The translations under genes and the position numbers were made by a program. A model generated the notes under the pieces. It was not told the DNA's origin. It made no database searches and saw nothing but the letters and a program-made list of their open reading frames with translations. This document shows positions 24,650-32,989 of a DNA stretch of 64,000 nt, in pieces (the first letter of the stretch is position 1; every line of letters starts with the position of its first letter). The stretch lies in contig NZ_JAOZVR010000041.1 of assembly GCF_025869515.1 (NCBI RefSeq), positions 1 through 64,000 of the forward strand. Direction: 5' to 3'. Origin of the DNA: Ferrovibrio sp. (GTDB lineage Bacteria > Pseudomonadota > Alphaproteobacteria > Ferrovibrionales > Ferrovibrionaceae).

Positions 24650-25318
24650 TCAGTTCGGCGCAGAGGTGGCGATCAGCGTCCAGTTCGGATCGCGCGAGCG
24701 GGTGTCACGGGCGAAGGTCCAGATATCGGTGACCTGCTCGACGCTGTTGGCATGGCCGCTGATCACATGGCCCTGGGCATCCTTGGTGACGCTGATCAGC
24801 TCGGACTCGAACTTCACCGTCACTTCGGCAATGCGGTTGTTCACCTGGGTCTCGATGATCGTGGCGCCACGCAGACCCACGAAGGTGGTCTCCATGGTTT
24901 CATTGCGCTTGGCGCGCTCGTCGATGGCACCGGCGAAATCGCTGAAGACATCGCGCGACAACAGCGGTCGCAGGGCCTCCTTGTCGCCGGCGGCAAAGGC
25001 GGTCACCACCATTTCATAGGCGGCCTTGGCGCCGCCAAGGAATTCGGCGGCGTCGAAATTGGGTTCGACCGCGCGCAGCGGCGCCAGGACGGCCTCCTGC
25101 GCTGCATCAACCGGCGCGGGGCGCGGCGGCAGGGCGACCACATTATCGTCGGCGGCATCGTCAGGGCCTGCCGCGTCCTCTTTCTCGGCATAGGGCGGCC
25201 GGCGGCGTTTCTGCTCATGGCCGGTGCGCTGGCCCAGCACGGCACGCAGGCGCAGCGCTATGAAGCCGGCGATGGCGCCGAGCAGAAGAATGTCTAGAAA
25301 CTGGAAACCATCGCCCAT
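24650..25318 (-). CDS. timA: Tim44/TimA-family membrane-anchored adaptor
   Basis: A 222-residue protein with an N-terminal anchor helix (LDILLLGAIAGFIALRLRAV), a charged linker (EQKRRRPPYAEKED) and a Tim44-like C-terminal domain (FLGGAKAAYEMVVTAFAAGD, EALRPLLSRDVFSDFAGAID, DIWTFARDTRSRDPNWTLIA). It is the bacterial relative of mitochondrial Tim44, which recruits Hsp70 to the import channel; the bacterial role is thought to involve membrane-protein interaction but is less settled. It is divergent from secB, the standard alphaproteobacterial arrangement. Confidence 0.93.
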   Translation of the reverse strand: MGDGFQFLDILLLGAIAGFIALRLRAVLGQRTGHEQKRRRPPYAEKEDAAGPDDAADDNVVALPPRPAPVDAAQEAVLAPLRAVEPNFDAAEFLGGAKAAYEMVVTAFAAGDKEALRPLLSRDVFSDFAGAIDERAKRNETMETTFVGLRGATIIETQVNNRIAEVTVKFESELISVTKDAQGHVISGHANSVEQVTDIWTFARDTRSRDPNWTLIATSAPN

Positions 25319-25576
25319 CGGATGCCTGATACCTTCTTTTCGCGAATTTTACCCCTACCGCAGAGGGCGGTCCAGCCATGCCGCCCCGGAAGCCGCCCTA
25401 TGCCGGGGAAATAAGAGTAAATCATGGCAAGACAAGCGCAACCGGGGTGTATTCTGCGCCGTAAACTGCAGGGGTGCCCGGGTCACCGTCTTGTCGATAT
25501 CCGCCAAAGCATGCTAGGGACAGCCCGCCCTCACGCGACAGACAGTCTGGAATAAGACGGAAAGACAGAGCCGGCC

Positions 25577-26053
25577 ATGACCGATACCGCCAATCCGCCG
25601 CCGGGTTTCGACCCCAACAGTGCGCCGCATTTCGGCCTGAATGCGCAATATACCAAGGATCTGTCTTTCGAGCATCCGATGGCGCCGCGCACCTTCAGCA
25701 TCCAGGCTGCGCCGCAGATTTCGGTCAATGTCGGCACCGCCGCCGAGCGCGTCAACGACAGCCTGTTCGAGGTGACACTGCGCATCCTGTGCGAAGCCAA
25801 GCATGGCGAGGAAGTCGCCTTCGTGGTCGACCTGCATTATGCCGGTCTGTTCACGCTGTCGAACATTCCGGCCGAGCATGTCGAGCCGCTGCTGCTGGTC
25901 GAGGCCCCGCGCCTGCTGTTTCCGTTTGCCCGCCGCATCGTCGCCGATGCAACCCGCGACGGCGGCATGCCGCCGCTGATGCTGGATCCGATCGATTTCG
26001 TGCAGCAGTATCAGCGCAGCAAGCAGACCGAAGCGCAGGCCGGCACCGCGTAA
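25577..26053 (+). CDS. secB: Protein-export chaperone SecB
   Basis: A 158-residue cytosolic chaperone that holds preproteins unfolded for SecA. Family features are AQYTKDLSFEHPMAPRTF, FEVTLRILCEAKHGEEVAFV, VDLHYAGLFTLSNIP and LFPFARRIVADATRDGGMPP followed by PIDFVQQYQ. The C-terminal tail is short and lacks the zinc-binding region that tunes SecA contact in some SecBs. It is divergent from timA over a 258-base gap in which I see no other gene. Confidence 0.97.
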   Translation: MTDTANPPPGFDPNSAPHFGLNAQYTKDLSFEHPMAPRTFSIQAAPQISVNVGTAAERVNDSLFEVTLRILCEAKHGEEVAFVVDLHYAGLFTLSNIPAEHVEPLLLVEAPRLLFPFARRIVADATRDGGMPPLMLDPIDFVQQYQRSKQTEAQAGTA

Positions 26054-26161
26054 TACAGCCGGGTAACACAGCCGGTTTTCCTTGCCATCCCCGGTGGCTG
26101 CCACCAAGCTGATCATCGCCTGGGGCGACGGCAAAAAAAACAGGGGGAAGGTCGGGTAATC

Positions 26162-26695
26162 ATGTCGCTGGACGACGAGATCCGCAATTCGGCGTATCCG
26201 CGCCTGATCGGCACTGCGTTTCTCGATCGCTGCTCGCCCAAAATCCGGCGCTTCTGGGAATACTGGGACAGCCGGCGCGGCGGCAAGCCGATGCCCGGCC
26301 GGCACGACATCGATCCGCTGGATATTCCCAGCGATCTGCTGCCCGGCATCCTGCTCACCGAGGTTCTGCGCCAGCCGCCCTGGCTGCGTTATCGCCTGGT
26401 CGGTACCGCCCAGGTGGCGCTGCGCGGTCGCGACCCGACCGGCCAGCCGGTGCAGGGCAATTACATGGGCTCCCATCTGGGTGTCGCCGGCGACGATGTG
26501 ATGCTGAACTACCGCATTGTCATCGAGAAGCGGACGCCGGTTTACACCTACAATCCCGTGGTCGGTGCCCTGCCGGATGGCAGCTCGCTGCGGGCGTCCT
26601 CACTGCGGGCGAACAGCTCGCTGCTGATGCCGCTGTCGCCCGATGGCGAGACCGTCGACATGGTCTTCTGTTTCAGCGATCTGGAGGACCCTTAA
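26162..26695 (+). CDS. Small single-domain PAS-like protein (copy 2)
   Basis: A 177-residue protein with the same layout as the copy at 22902: helix CSPKIRRFWEYWDSRRGGKP, IDPLDIPSDLLPGILLTEVL, LRYRLVGTAQVALRGRDPTG and terminal strand LLMPLSPDGETVDMVFCFSD. A GGGGAAGG-type ribosome site precedes ATG 26162. The stop codon overlaps the 3' end of the convergent histidine kinase by four bases. No output domain is present; the adjacent kinase is convergent, so direct coupling is not implied. Confidence 0.8.
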   Translation: MSLDDEIRNSAYPRLIGTAFLDRCSPKIRRFWEYWDSRRGGKPMPGRHDIDPLDIPSDLLPGILLTEVLRQPPWLRYRLVGTAQVALRGRDPTGQPVQGNYMGSHLGVAGDDVMLNYRIVIEKRTPVYTYNPVVGALPDGSSLRASSLRANSSLLMPLSPDGETVDMVFCFSDLEDP

Positions 26696-28806
26696 GCGAC
26701 CGCCGCTGGCTGCACGCCGATGGCGCGCAGCAGTTTCTCCAATTCGACCGGTTTGGCAACGATGGCGTCGAAACCGGCGATTTCATAGCGCGCCACGGCT
26801 TCCGGCACGACATCGGCGGTGAGCGCAATGATACGCTGCTTGCGGCCATGCGGCAGACTGCGCAGCCGGTGATGCGTTTCGATACCGTCCATTTCCGGCA
26901 TGTGGATATCGAGCAGCACGATATCGAAAACCTGTGTCTCGGCCGCCCGTATCGCCGCCATACCGCTATCGACCAGCACCAGGGCTTTACAGAACGGCGT
27001 CAGCAGGGTTTCCACGATACGGCGATTGACGTGATTGTCGTCGACGCAGAGCACGCGCGGCGGTCCGGCCGAGCCAGGATACGGCATTGCCGCCGATAGG
27101 GTCTCGTCGTCGTCGTCCGGCAGCTCGGCCGGAATCTCGATCCAGAACAGCGCACCGCGGCCCAGCTGGCTCTGGCAGCCGATCTCGCCGCCGAGCAGGT
27201 GAGACAGCCGGCGGCAGATCGCCAGGCCGAGGCCGGTGCCGCCGAAACGCCGCGAGGTGGAGGCATCCGCCTGGGCAAAGCGTTCGAAAATGGTGGCCTG
27301 GACCGCCGGCGAAATGCCGGAACCGGTATCCTCGACCTCGAAACGAATGCCTGCAACATCGCCGGGCAGTCGCACCGGCCGGGCACGCAGAATGATCTGG
27401 CCGGCAGACGTGAACTTCACCGCATTGCCGATCAGGTTGACCAGGATCTGCCGCAGGCGCATCGGATCGCTTTCGATGCTTGCCGGGGCGGCCGGATCGA
27501 TCTCGATGCGGAAAGCCAGTTTCTTCTGGGCGCAGGCGGATGAGAACAGCGAGGACATGGTATCCATCAGCACCGGCAGGCGGATCGCACTCGGCGCGAC
27601 TTTCAGCTTGCCCGCTTCAAGCCGGGAATAATCGAGAATGTCGTTGATGATCGTGAGCAGGCTTTCCGCCGATTCACGGATCACGCCGACATAGTCGCGC
27701 GCCGTGGCTTCCAGCGGCAGCCCTTCCAGCGCCTGGGCCATGCCCAGCACGCCGTTCATCGGCGTGCGGATTTCATGGCTCATGGTGGCAAGGAATTCGC
27801 TTTTCACTGTGGCCAGCCGTTCGGCGCGCGCGGTCTGATCCTGCAGATCGCTGTTGAGCGCGGCCAGCGTGCGCGCCTTGCCCTCGCGGTCCGCCAGCAT
27901 GTGCAGGCCGAGGACAAGCGCGATAAGACCGCCGATCATGACCAGCAGCGAGATCACGCTGATGATGGTCGCGAGCGATTGCCAGTTGGCGATGCCGGTC
28001 GCCAGCGAACGCGATGTCGACAGCACCAGTTGATCGTTGAACAGCCGCCGCACCGCGACAATGCGCTGCTCGCCGGTAAAAGGATTGGTATAAACGCCGC
28101 TATGGGCGTTTTGTCCGCTGGCAGCAAACCCTTGATAAGCGATCACGAGTGCCTGCGATTTGCCGATCTCGTTTTCGCGCCAGGGCGAGCGCGCGATCAT
28201 CACGAAATCCCGATTCAGCAAAGTGACGTAATCGCCTTCCGCAACCGCAGTCTCAAACGCACGCGCATAGGCATGAGGGTCGATAATGGCGCCGATGACG
28301 CCCTTGAAGTTTCCCTCATTGTCGCGCACCGCCATGCTGAGATTCAGCTGCCAGTCTCCGTCGACGCTGTTTTTGCTCGGGCCGGTGAACAGGAATCCGC
28401 CCGCCGTGCTGCCGCGCAGTCTGGCGAAGGATTCGGTGGCGGCGGCGTTGTAGGGCCGGATCGGATGCGACCGCGAGGAAAACAGGCCTTCGCCCCTGGC
28501 ATCGACCACACCGAGCGCGCGCGCATAGGCAAGCTGTTTTTCGAGCTGCGCAAGATGGTTGTGCATCATGGCCGGATCATGGCCATCGAACTGCCACAGC
28601 AGCTCGATCTTCTCGAGCACGAAGCCCGCGCTTTGCAGGGCATTCTCGATTTCCTGGGCGCGGATTTCGCCCTGCCGCTCCAGGTCGCCGGTCTCTTCCA
28701 TGATCGCGGCGTCGCGCAGCGACGTATGGACATAGTGGTTCAGTCCGGCCAGCGGCATAAAAATCGCGCCGAGATAGACGATGCAAAGGATGATGACGCG
28801 ACGCAT
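26692..28806 (-). CDS. Hybrid sensor histidine kinase with C-terminal receiver
   Basis: A 704-residue inner-membrane kinase. The first helix is residues 3-22; a periplasmic dCache-like sensor (AYARALGVVDARGEGLFSSR; LSMAVRDNEGNFKGVIGAII) runs to a second helix near 285-310 (IISVISLLVMIGGLIALVLG). HisKA has the phospho-His in FLATMSHEIRTPMNGVLGMA (about 344); the ATPase domain has LVNLIGNAVKFTSAG, EDTGSGIS and GGTGLGLAICRRLS. The receiver ends with the acceptor Asp in DIVLLDIHMPEMDG (about 628) and Lys in VAKPVE. No HPt or partner regulator lies nearby. Confidence 0.95.
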   Translation of the reverse strand: MRRVIILCIVYLGAIFMPLAGLNHYVHTSLRDAAIMEETGDLERQGEIRAQEIENALQSAGFVLEKIELLWQFDGHDPAMMHNHLAQLEKQLAYARALGVVDARGEGLFSSRSHPIRPYNAAATESFARLRGSTAGGFLFTGPSKNSVDGDWQLNLSMAVRDNEGNFKGVIGAIIDPHAYARAFETAVAEGDYVTLLNRDFVMIARSPWRENEIGKSQALVIAYQGFAASGQNAHSGVYTNPFTGEQRIVAVRRLFNDQLVLSTSRSLATGIANWQSLATIISVISLLVMIGGLIALVLGLHMLADREGKARTLAALNSDLQDQTARAERLATVKSEFLATMSHEIRTPMNGVLGMAQALEGLPLEATARDYVGVIRESAESLLTIINDILDYSRLEAGKLKVAPSAIRLPVLMDTMSSLFSSACAQKKLAFRIEIDPAAPASIESDPMRLRQILVNLIGNAVKFTSAGQIILRARPVRLPGDVAGIRFEVEDTGSGISPAVQATIFERFAQADASTSRRFGGTGLGLAICRRLSHLLGGEIGCQSQLGRGALFWIEIPAELPDDDDETLSAAMPYPGSAGPPRVLCVDDNHVNRRIVETLLTPFCKALVLVDSGMAAIRAAETQVFDIVLLDIHMPEMDGIETHHRLRSLPHGRKQRIIALTADVVPEAVARYEIAGFDAIVAKPVELEKLLRAIGVQPAAVA

Positions 28807-28933
28807 CGCTGGGCGGCTCGGGCTGGCTTTTGACCGGGTTGTCTGGACTTGCAGATTAGTTTGGCCGGCCGCCGCGGCGATATTGGGTTGTGATAAGGTT
28901 ACCGGAAAATTACCTGTCCCGGTGTCGCCGGCT

Positions 28934-29620
28934 TCACTCCACTTTGAGCCAGATCGCGTCCTTCAGTTTGCCGACAAACGCGGCATGGGCCGCCAGCTCC
29001 TCGGCGCTGGCGGCGTGCGGCCGCGGCGGCCGGGCCGGGCCGCGCTGCTGCAGTGTCGCCATCAAACTCTCGCCCGCCTCGCTGCCGGCAAGGCCGAGGC
29101 CCTGCTGCCGGCCGCCGATCAGTTCCAGATAGACCTCGGCGAGCAGTTCGGCATCGAGCAGGGCGCCGTGCTTGATGCGCGCCGAATTGTCGATGCTGAA
29201 GCGTTTGCACAGTGCATCGAGGCTGACCTGGGCGCCGGGGAATTTCTGGCGTGCCAGCCGCACCGTATCGATGGCGCGTTCCATGGCGATATGCGGGAAG
29301 CCGTTGAGCCGCGCCAGTTCGGCATTCAGGAAGCTGAGGTCGAAGGCCGCGTTATGGATCACCAGCGGATCCTCGCCGATGAAGGCGCAGAATTCCGCGG
29401 CGACAGCGGAGAAGAGCGGCTTGTCCTTGAGGAATTCATCGGACAGGCCGTGCACCTTGAAGGCGTCTTCCGGCATCGACCGCTCGGGATTGATGTAGAC
29501 GTGGTAATGCTGGCCGGTCGGGATGTGGTTGACCAGTTCGATACAGCCGATTTCGACCAGCCGGTCGCCCTCATTGGCCTTGAAGCCGGTGGTTTCGGTA
29601 TCGAGCACGATCTCGCGCAT
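28934..29620 (-). CDS. dnaQ: DNA polymerase III epsilon subunit (3'-5' proofreading exonuclease)
   Basis: A 228-residue DEDDh exonuclease. ExoI is REIVLDTETTGFKANEGDRL, ExoII VIHNAAFDLSFLNAEL and ExoIII HGALLDAELLAEVYLEL with the preceding His. The C-terminal tail (AFVGKLKDAIWLK) is expected to bind the polymerase subunit. Its ATG overlaps the coaE stop by one base (TGATG). Co-clustering with coaE, aroE and maf next to ppsR is the conserved alphaproteobacterial origin-flanking block. Confidence 0.97.
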   Translation of the reverse strand: MREIVLDTETTGFKANEGDRLVEIGCIELVNHIPTGQHYHVYINPERSMPEDAFKVHGLSDEFLKDKPLFSAVAAEFCAFIGEDPLVIHNAAFDLSFLNAELARLNGFPHIAMERAIDTVRLARQKFPGAQVSLDALCKRFSIDNSARIKHGALLDAELLAEVYLELIGGRQQGLGLAGSEAGESLMATLQQRGPARPPRPHAASAEELAAHAAFVGKLKDAIWLKVE

Positions 29621-30222
29621 CAGCTGTTTCCTGCCTTGTGCCGCAATGTGGCGATCAGTGCCTCGACCTGTTTTTCGGTCTCGGCCAGACTGACGCCGGT
29701 ATCGATGACATAATCCGCCCGCGCGCGTTTTTCAGCATCGGGCATCTGGTTGGACAATATGCCGGCAAGTTTTTCCGCCGACATGCCGGGCCGCGCCAGC
29801 GCGCGGTCGCGCTGCATCGCCTCCGGCGCGCTCACCACCACGATGACATCCAGGTTCCTGGCGCTGCTGCCTTCCAGCAGCATCTGGATTTCCAGCACCA
29901 CCATCGGCTCGCCGCGCTGTTCGGCCGCGCGCAGGAAGGCTTCGCGCAGGCCGGCCACCAGCGGATGCACGATGGCCTCCAGCCGTTTGATCTCGGCCGG
30001 CTTGCCGACCACCAGCCGCGACAGCGCGGCGCGGTCGACCGCACCATCATGCAGGCTGCCTGGGAAGGCCTCCCCGACCGGGTCGACGGCCGCGCCGCCG
30101 CGTTCATAAAGCGTGTGGACGGCGGCATCGGCATCGAAGACCGGGATACCGCGGGCCGCGAACATCTTCGCCACCGTGGTCTTGCCCATGCCGATGGAGC
30201 CGGTGAGGCCGATTTTCAGCAT
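29620..30222 (-). CDS. coaE: Dephospho-CoA kinase
   Basis: A 200-residue P-loop kinase that performs the last step of coenzyme A synthesis. GLTGSIGMGKTTVAKMFAAR holds the Walker A (GSIGMGKT, residues 8-15); GIPVFDADAAVHTLYERGG and HPLVAGLREAFLRAAE are family stretches. Usual length. It lies seven bases after aroE and overlaps dnaQ by one base. Confidence 0.97.
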   Translation of the reverse strand: MLKIGLTGSIGMGKTTVAKMFAARGIPVFDADAAVHTLYERGGAAVDPVGEAFPGSLHDGAVDRAALSRLVVGKPAEIKRLEAIVHPLVAGLREAFLRAAEQRGEPMVVLEIQMLLEGSSARNLDVIVVVSAPEAMQRDRALARPGMSAEKLAGILSNQMPDAEKRARADYVIDTGVSLAETEKQVEALIATLRHKAGNS

Positions 30223-30229
30223 GCGCGCC

Positions 30230-31099
30230 TCATGCCAGCACTGCGGCCCGCAGTTGCGGCGTCACCGCCGGCGCCACGCCGAACCAGGCCTGAAAGCCCG
30301 GCCGGCCCTGGTGCAGCAGCATGCCCAGGCCATCCACCGCCGGGTTGCCGCGCGCCCGGGCCCGGGCCAGCAGGTCGGTTTCCAGCGGGGTATAGACGAT
30401 GTCGCTGACCAGCGCGGCGCGCGGCAGGTCGTCGAGCGGCAGGTCCAGCGCCGGCTGGCCGGTCATCCCGAGGCTGGTGGTATTGACCAGCAGGCCGGCG
30501 CCGCCAAGCGCGGCAGCCCGTTCTTCCCAGTCGAGCGCGGTAATGGCCGGGCCGAATTCCGCCGCCAGCGATTCAGCCTTGTCGAAACTGCGATTGACCA
30601 GACGCAGCTCGGAGACGCCGGCATCGAGCAGGGCAACGATAATGGCCCGGGCAGCCCCGCCGGCGCCCAGCACGACGGCCGGTGCGGCCGCGACCTGCCA
30701 GCCTGCCATGTTTTCGTTTTCACCGGCAGCGGCCCTCAGGCTTTCGAAAAAACCGAAGGCATCGGTATTGCTGCCGAACAGGCTGCCATCGGGCTGCACA
30801 ACAATCGTGTTCACCGCGCCGATGCGCCGGGCCACCGGATCGATCTGCGCCAGATACGGCAGTACCGCGACCTTGTGCGGAATCGTGACGTTCACGCCGC
30901 GGAAGCCCGGCTCCCTGGGCAGGGCGGCCATAAAGGCCGCCAGATTCTCGGGTGGCACCGGCAGTCTGTCGTAGCGGCCGGTCAGGCCGTGCTGCTGCAG
31001 CCAGAAGCCGTGCAGCTTCGGCGAGCGCGAATGATCGACCGGCCAGCCGATCACGCCGGCGCGCGGAATGATGTCGTCTCCGGTATCGAAGGCCGTCAT
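30230..31099 (-). CDS. aroE: Shikimate dehydrogenase (NADP+)
   Basis: A 289-residue enzyme reducing 3-dehydroshikimate to shikimate. GVIGWPVDHSRSPKLHGFWL holds the substrate serines, VNVTIPHKVAVLPYL the catalytic Lys, GAVNTIVVQPDG and GSNTDAFGFFESL the substrate loop, and VVLGAGGAARAIIVALLDAG the nucleotide site. The track ORF begins at 31297 inside maf; ATG 31099 is the family start, ten bases after the maf stop. Middle gene of the ppsR-maf-aroE-coaE-dnaQ run. Confidence 0.96.
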   Translation of the reverse strand: MTAFDTGDDIIPRAGVIGWPVDHSRSPKLHGFWLQQHGLTGRYDRLPVPPENLAAFMAALPREPGFRGVNVTIPHKVAVLPYLAQIDPVARRIGAVNTIVVQPDGSLFGSNTDAFGFFESLRAAAGENENMAGWQVAAAPAVVLGAGGAARAIIVALLDAGVSELRLVNRSFDKAESLAAEFGPAITALDWEERAAALGGAGLLVNTTSLGMTGQPALDLPLDDLPRAALVSDIVYTPLETDLLARARARGNPAVDGLGMLLHQGRPGFQAWFGVAPAVTPQLRAAVLA

Positions 31100-31109
31100 G
31101 CGCCCATAC

Positions 31110-31703
31110 TCATGAACGGAGCACCTTGTTCTCGCGCAGGATGGCGAGCAGTGGCAGCAGCGGCAGGCCGAGAATGGAGAAGAAGTCACCCTGGATGCGG
31201 CTGAACAGCTGCACGCCGAGGCCTTCGAGCTGGTAACAGCCGACACTGTGCAGCACGGCGTCGCCGGCCTGGGCCAGGTAGGCATCGAGGAAGCCATCGG
31301 AGAAATCGCGCATGGTCAGCTTCGCACTTTCGACATGACGCCAGATCACGCTGCCACCGCGCGCCAGCACCACGGCGCTGACCAGATCATGCGTCTTGCC
31401 GCGCAGGGACTGCAGCTGTTGGCGCGCCGCCTCCATGTCGGCGGGCTTGTCATACCAGCGGCCGCCGCAGTCGAGCATGGAATCGGCGGCGATGACGAAA
31501 TCCTGCGTGGCACCATGGCTGACGCGATGCGCCTTCAGCTCGGCCAGCGCCGTGGCGGCATCGCGCACGCCGGCGCCGTCCGCCTTCAGCGCCAGCTTGA
31601 TTTCCTCTTCATCGACCCGCACCGGCACGATATCGAAATCGAGACCGGCGGCGCGCAGCATGGCCGCACGCGACGCACTGGCAGACGCAAGAATCAGACT
31701 CAC
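31110..31703 (-). CDS. maf: Maf family nucleotide pyrophosphatase
   Basis: A 197-residue Maf-like protein. LILASASASRAAMLRAAGLD is the family N-terminus; FVIAADSMLDCGGRWYDKP holds the catalytic Asp region; SVGCYQLEGLGVQLFSRIQG and FFSILGLPLLPLLAIL follow. Maf proteins hydrolyse non-canonical or modified nucleoside triphosphates. It is 25 bases after ppsR. Confidence 0.95.
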   Translation of the reverse strand: MSLILASASASRAAMLRAAGLDFDIVPVRVDEEEIKLALKADGAGVRDAATALAELKAHRVSHGATQDFVIAADSMLDCGGRWYDKPADMEAARQQLQSLRGKTHDLVSAVVLARGGSVIWRHVESAKLTMRDFSDGFLDAYLAQAGDAVLHSVGCYQLEGLGVQLFSRIQGDFFSILGLPLLPLLAILRENKVLRS

Positions 31704-31728
31704 GATATCGATCTCACGGTATCAATCT

Positions 31729-32595
31729 TCACTGGGCGGATCCTTCAAGATCGAGATCCTGCTGCCGGCGCTGTTCCTCGCGACGCGTATGCAGGTTGAG
31801 GATCGCCGCGGCGGTTTCCTCGATCGAGCGGCGGGTGACGTCGATCACCGGCCAGTTATGCTTGGTGCAGAGCTTGCGCGCGATGCTGAGTTCCTCGCGC
31901 ACGCGTTCGTCGTCCACATAGGCCGTCTCGGTTGTCTGGTTCATCGAGATCAGCCGGCTGCGGCGGATCGAGACCAGGCGGTCGGGCGAGGTGGTCAGGC
32001 CGACCACCAGGGGATTTTTCAGCAGCTCGACCTCATTCGGAATGACCAGGCCAGGCACGATCGGCACATTGGCGGTCTTGAAGCCGCGGTTTGCCAGATA
32101 GATCGAGGTCGGGGTCTTGGAGGTACGCGACACGCCGACCAGCACGATATCGGCCTTGTCGATATCCTCCAGATGCTGGCCGTCGTCATGGGCGATGGTG
32201 AAATGCATCGCATCGATGCGATGGAAATATTCCGCATCCATTTCATGCTGGCGGCCCGGCAGGTTGACCGCCTTTTCGCCGAGATACTTGCCAAAGGCCA
32301 TGATCACCGGATCGAGCACCGGCACGATCGGCAGTTTCGCCTTGGCGCAACCCTTGATCAGGATTTCGCGCAGCTCCTGGTCGACGATGGTGAACAGCAC
32401 CAGTCCGCCCATGGCGGCGATGGCTTCCACCACGCGTTCCATCTGCAGCGGCTTGCGCACCAGTGCCCAGGTGTGGGTTTCGACCTCTTCCTGGGACTTC
32501 TGGAACTGCACCAACGCCGCCTTCGCCACCGATTTGAGCGTTTCGCCGGTGGCGTCGGAAACCAGGTGAATATGCGGCCGGGCGGTTTTCGGCAT
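31729..32595 (-). CDS. ppsR: Pyruvate, phosphate dikinase regulatory protein (DUF299; RP001 type)
   Basis: A 288-residue bifunctional kinase/pyrophosphorylase family protein that in characterised members switches PPDK or PEP synthase on and off. IHLVSDATGETLKSVAKAAL opens it, VLVGVSRTSKTPTSIYLANR is the P-loop-like motif, and YLANRGFKTANVPIVPG and NPLVVGLTTSPDRLVSIR are conserved. It is the first gene left of the putative origin, equivalent to the RP001 gene of Rickettsia and its Caulobacter counterpart. Its promoter must lie in the origin gap. Confidence 0.96.
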   Translation of the reverse strand: MPKTARPHIHLVSDATGETLKSVAKAALVQFQKSQEEVETHTWALVRKPLQMERVVEAIAAMGGLVLFTIVDQELREILIKGCAKAKLPIVPVLDPVIMAFGKYLGEKAVNLPGRQHEMDAEYFHRIDAMHFTIAHDDGQHLEDIDKADIVLVGVSRTSKTPTSIYLANRGFKTANVPIVPGLVIPNEVELLKNPLVVGLTTSPDRLVSIRRSRLISMNQTTETAYVDDERVREELSIARKLCTKHNWPVIDVTRRSIEETAAAILNLHTRREEQRRQQDLDLEGSAQ

Positions 32596-32989
32596 CAGTC
32601 TTTCGCAGGTCGAATCATGGGGATAAAGGGCATAAGGCAGGGGTTTTCCCCAATCGGTTCAATTTCATGCCCGGAAGCAGGATTCCATGCAACCGGCCTG
32701 TCACCGCTGGATCGATTTTGTGACGCCCCTGTGGAAAGTGGGGAGGAACTGCAATTCCGTCACAATGCTTACCCATCCCCGTTATCCCCATAATTCCATA
32801 TTGGGATCCGGCGCCATTCTGTGCGGGTTTTGACGCGCTTATCCCCGGACAGGCGGAATCCGCTGCTCGATCCGGGAATTTGGATAGAATCCGGGATTGC
32901 CGCCGGATGACCGATTATCCCCGACTCTCACCGCACTACTGCCTCCACTATCTCTTTTAATTTAAATTAAAATAGAAGAGGAATAAGGC
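32596..32989. other. oriC: Candidate chromosomal replication origin (oriC) between ppsR and hemE
   Basis: No gene is present in this 394-bp gap. DnaA-box-like 9-mers: TGGGGATAA 32618-32626 (complement TTATCCCCA), TTTTCCCCA 32644-32652, TGTGGAAAG 32730-32738 (complement CTTTCCACA), TTATCCCCA 32782-32790, TTATCCCCG 32839-32847 and 32915-32923. Five GANTC methylation sites lie at 32612, 32681, 32856, 32887 and 32923. An 18-bp AT-only palindrome at 32955-32972 (TTTTAATTTAAATTAAAA) beside hemE is a candidate unwinding element. Flanking genes match the Caulobacter and Rickettsia origin, and genes diverge from it on both sides. The boxes carry C rather than A at position 7 of the E. coli consensus. 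Confidence 0.82.

Noticed and set aside
32957-32970. CtrA binding site in the oriC palindrome
   Set aside because: TTAA half-sites are 6 bp apart, not the 7 bp of the CtrA consensus, so I do not call a site.
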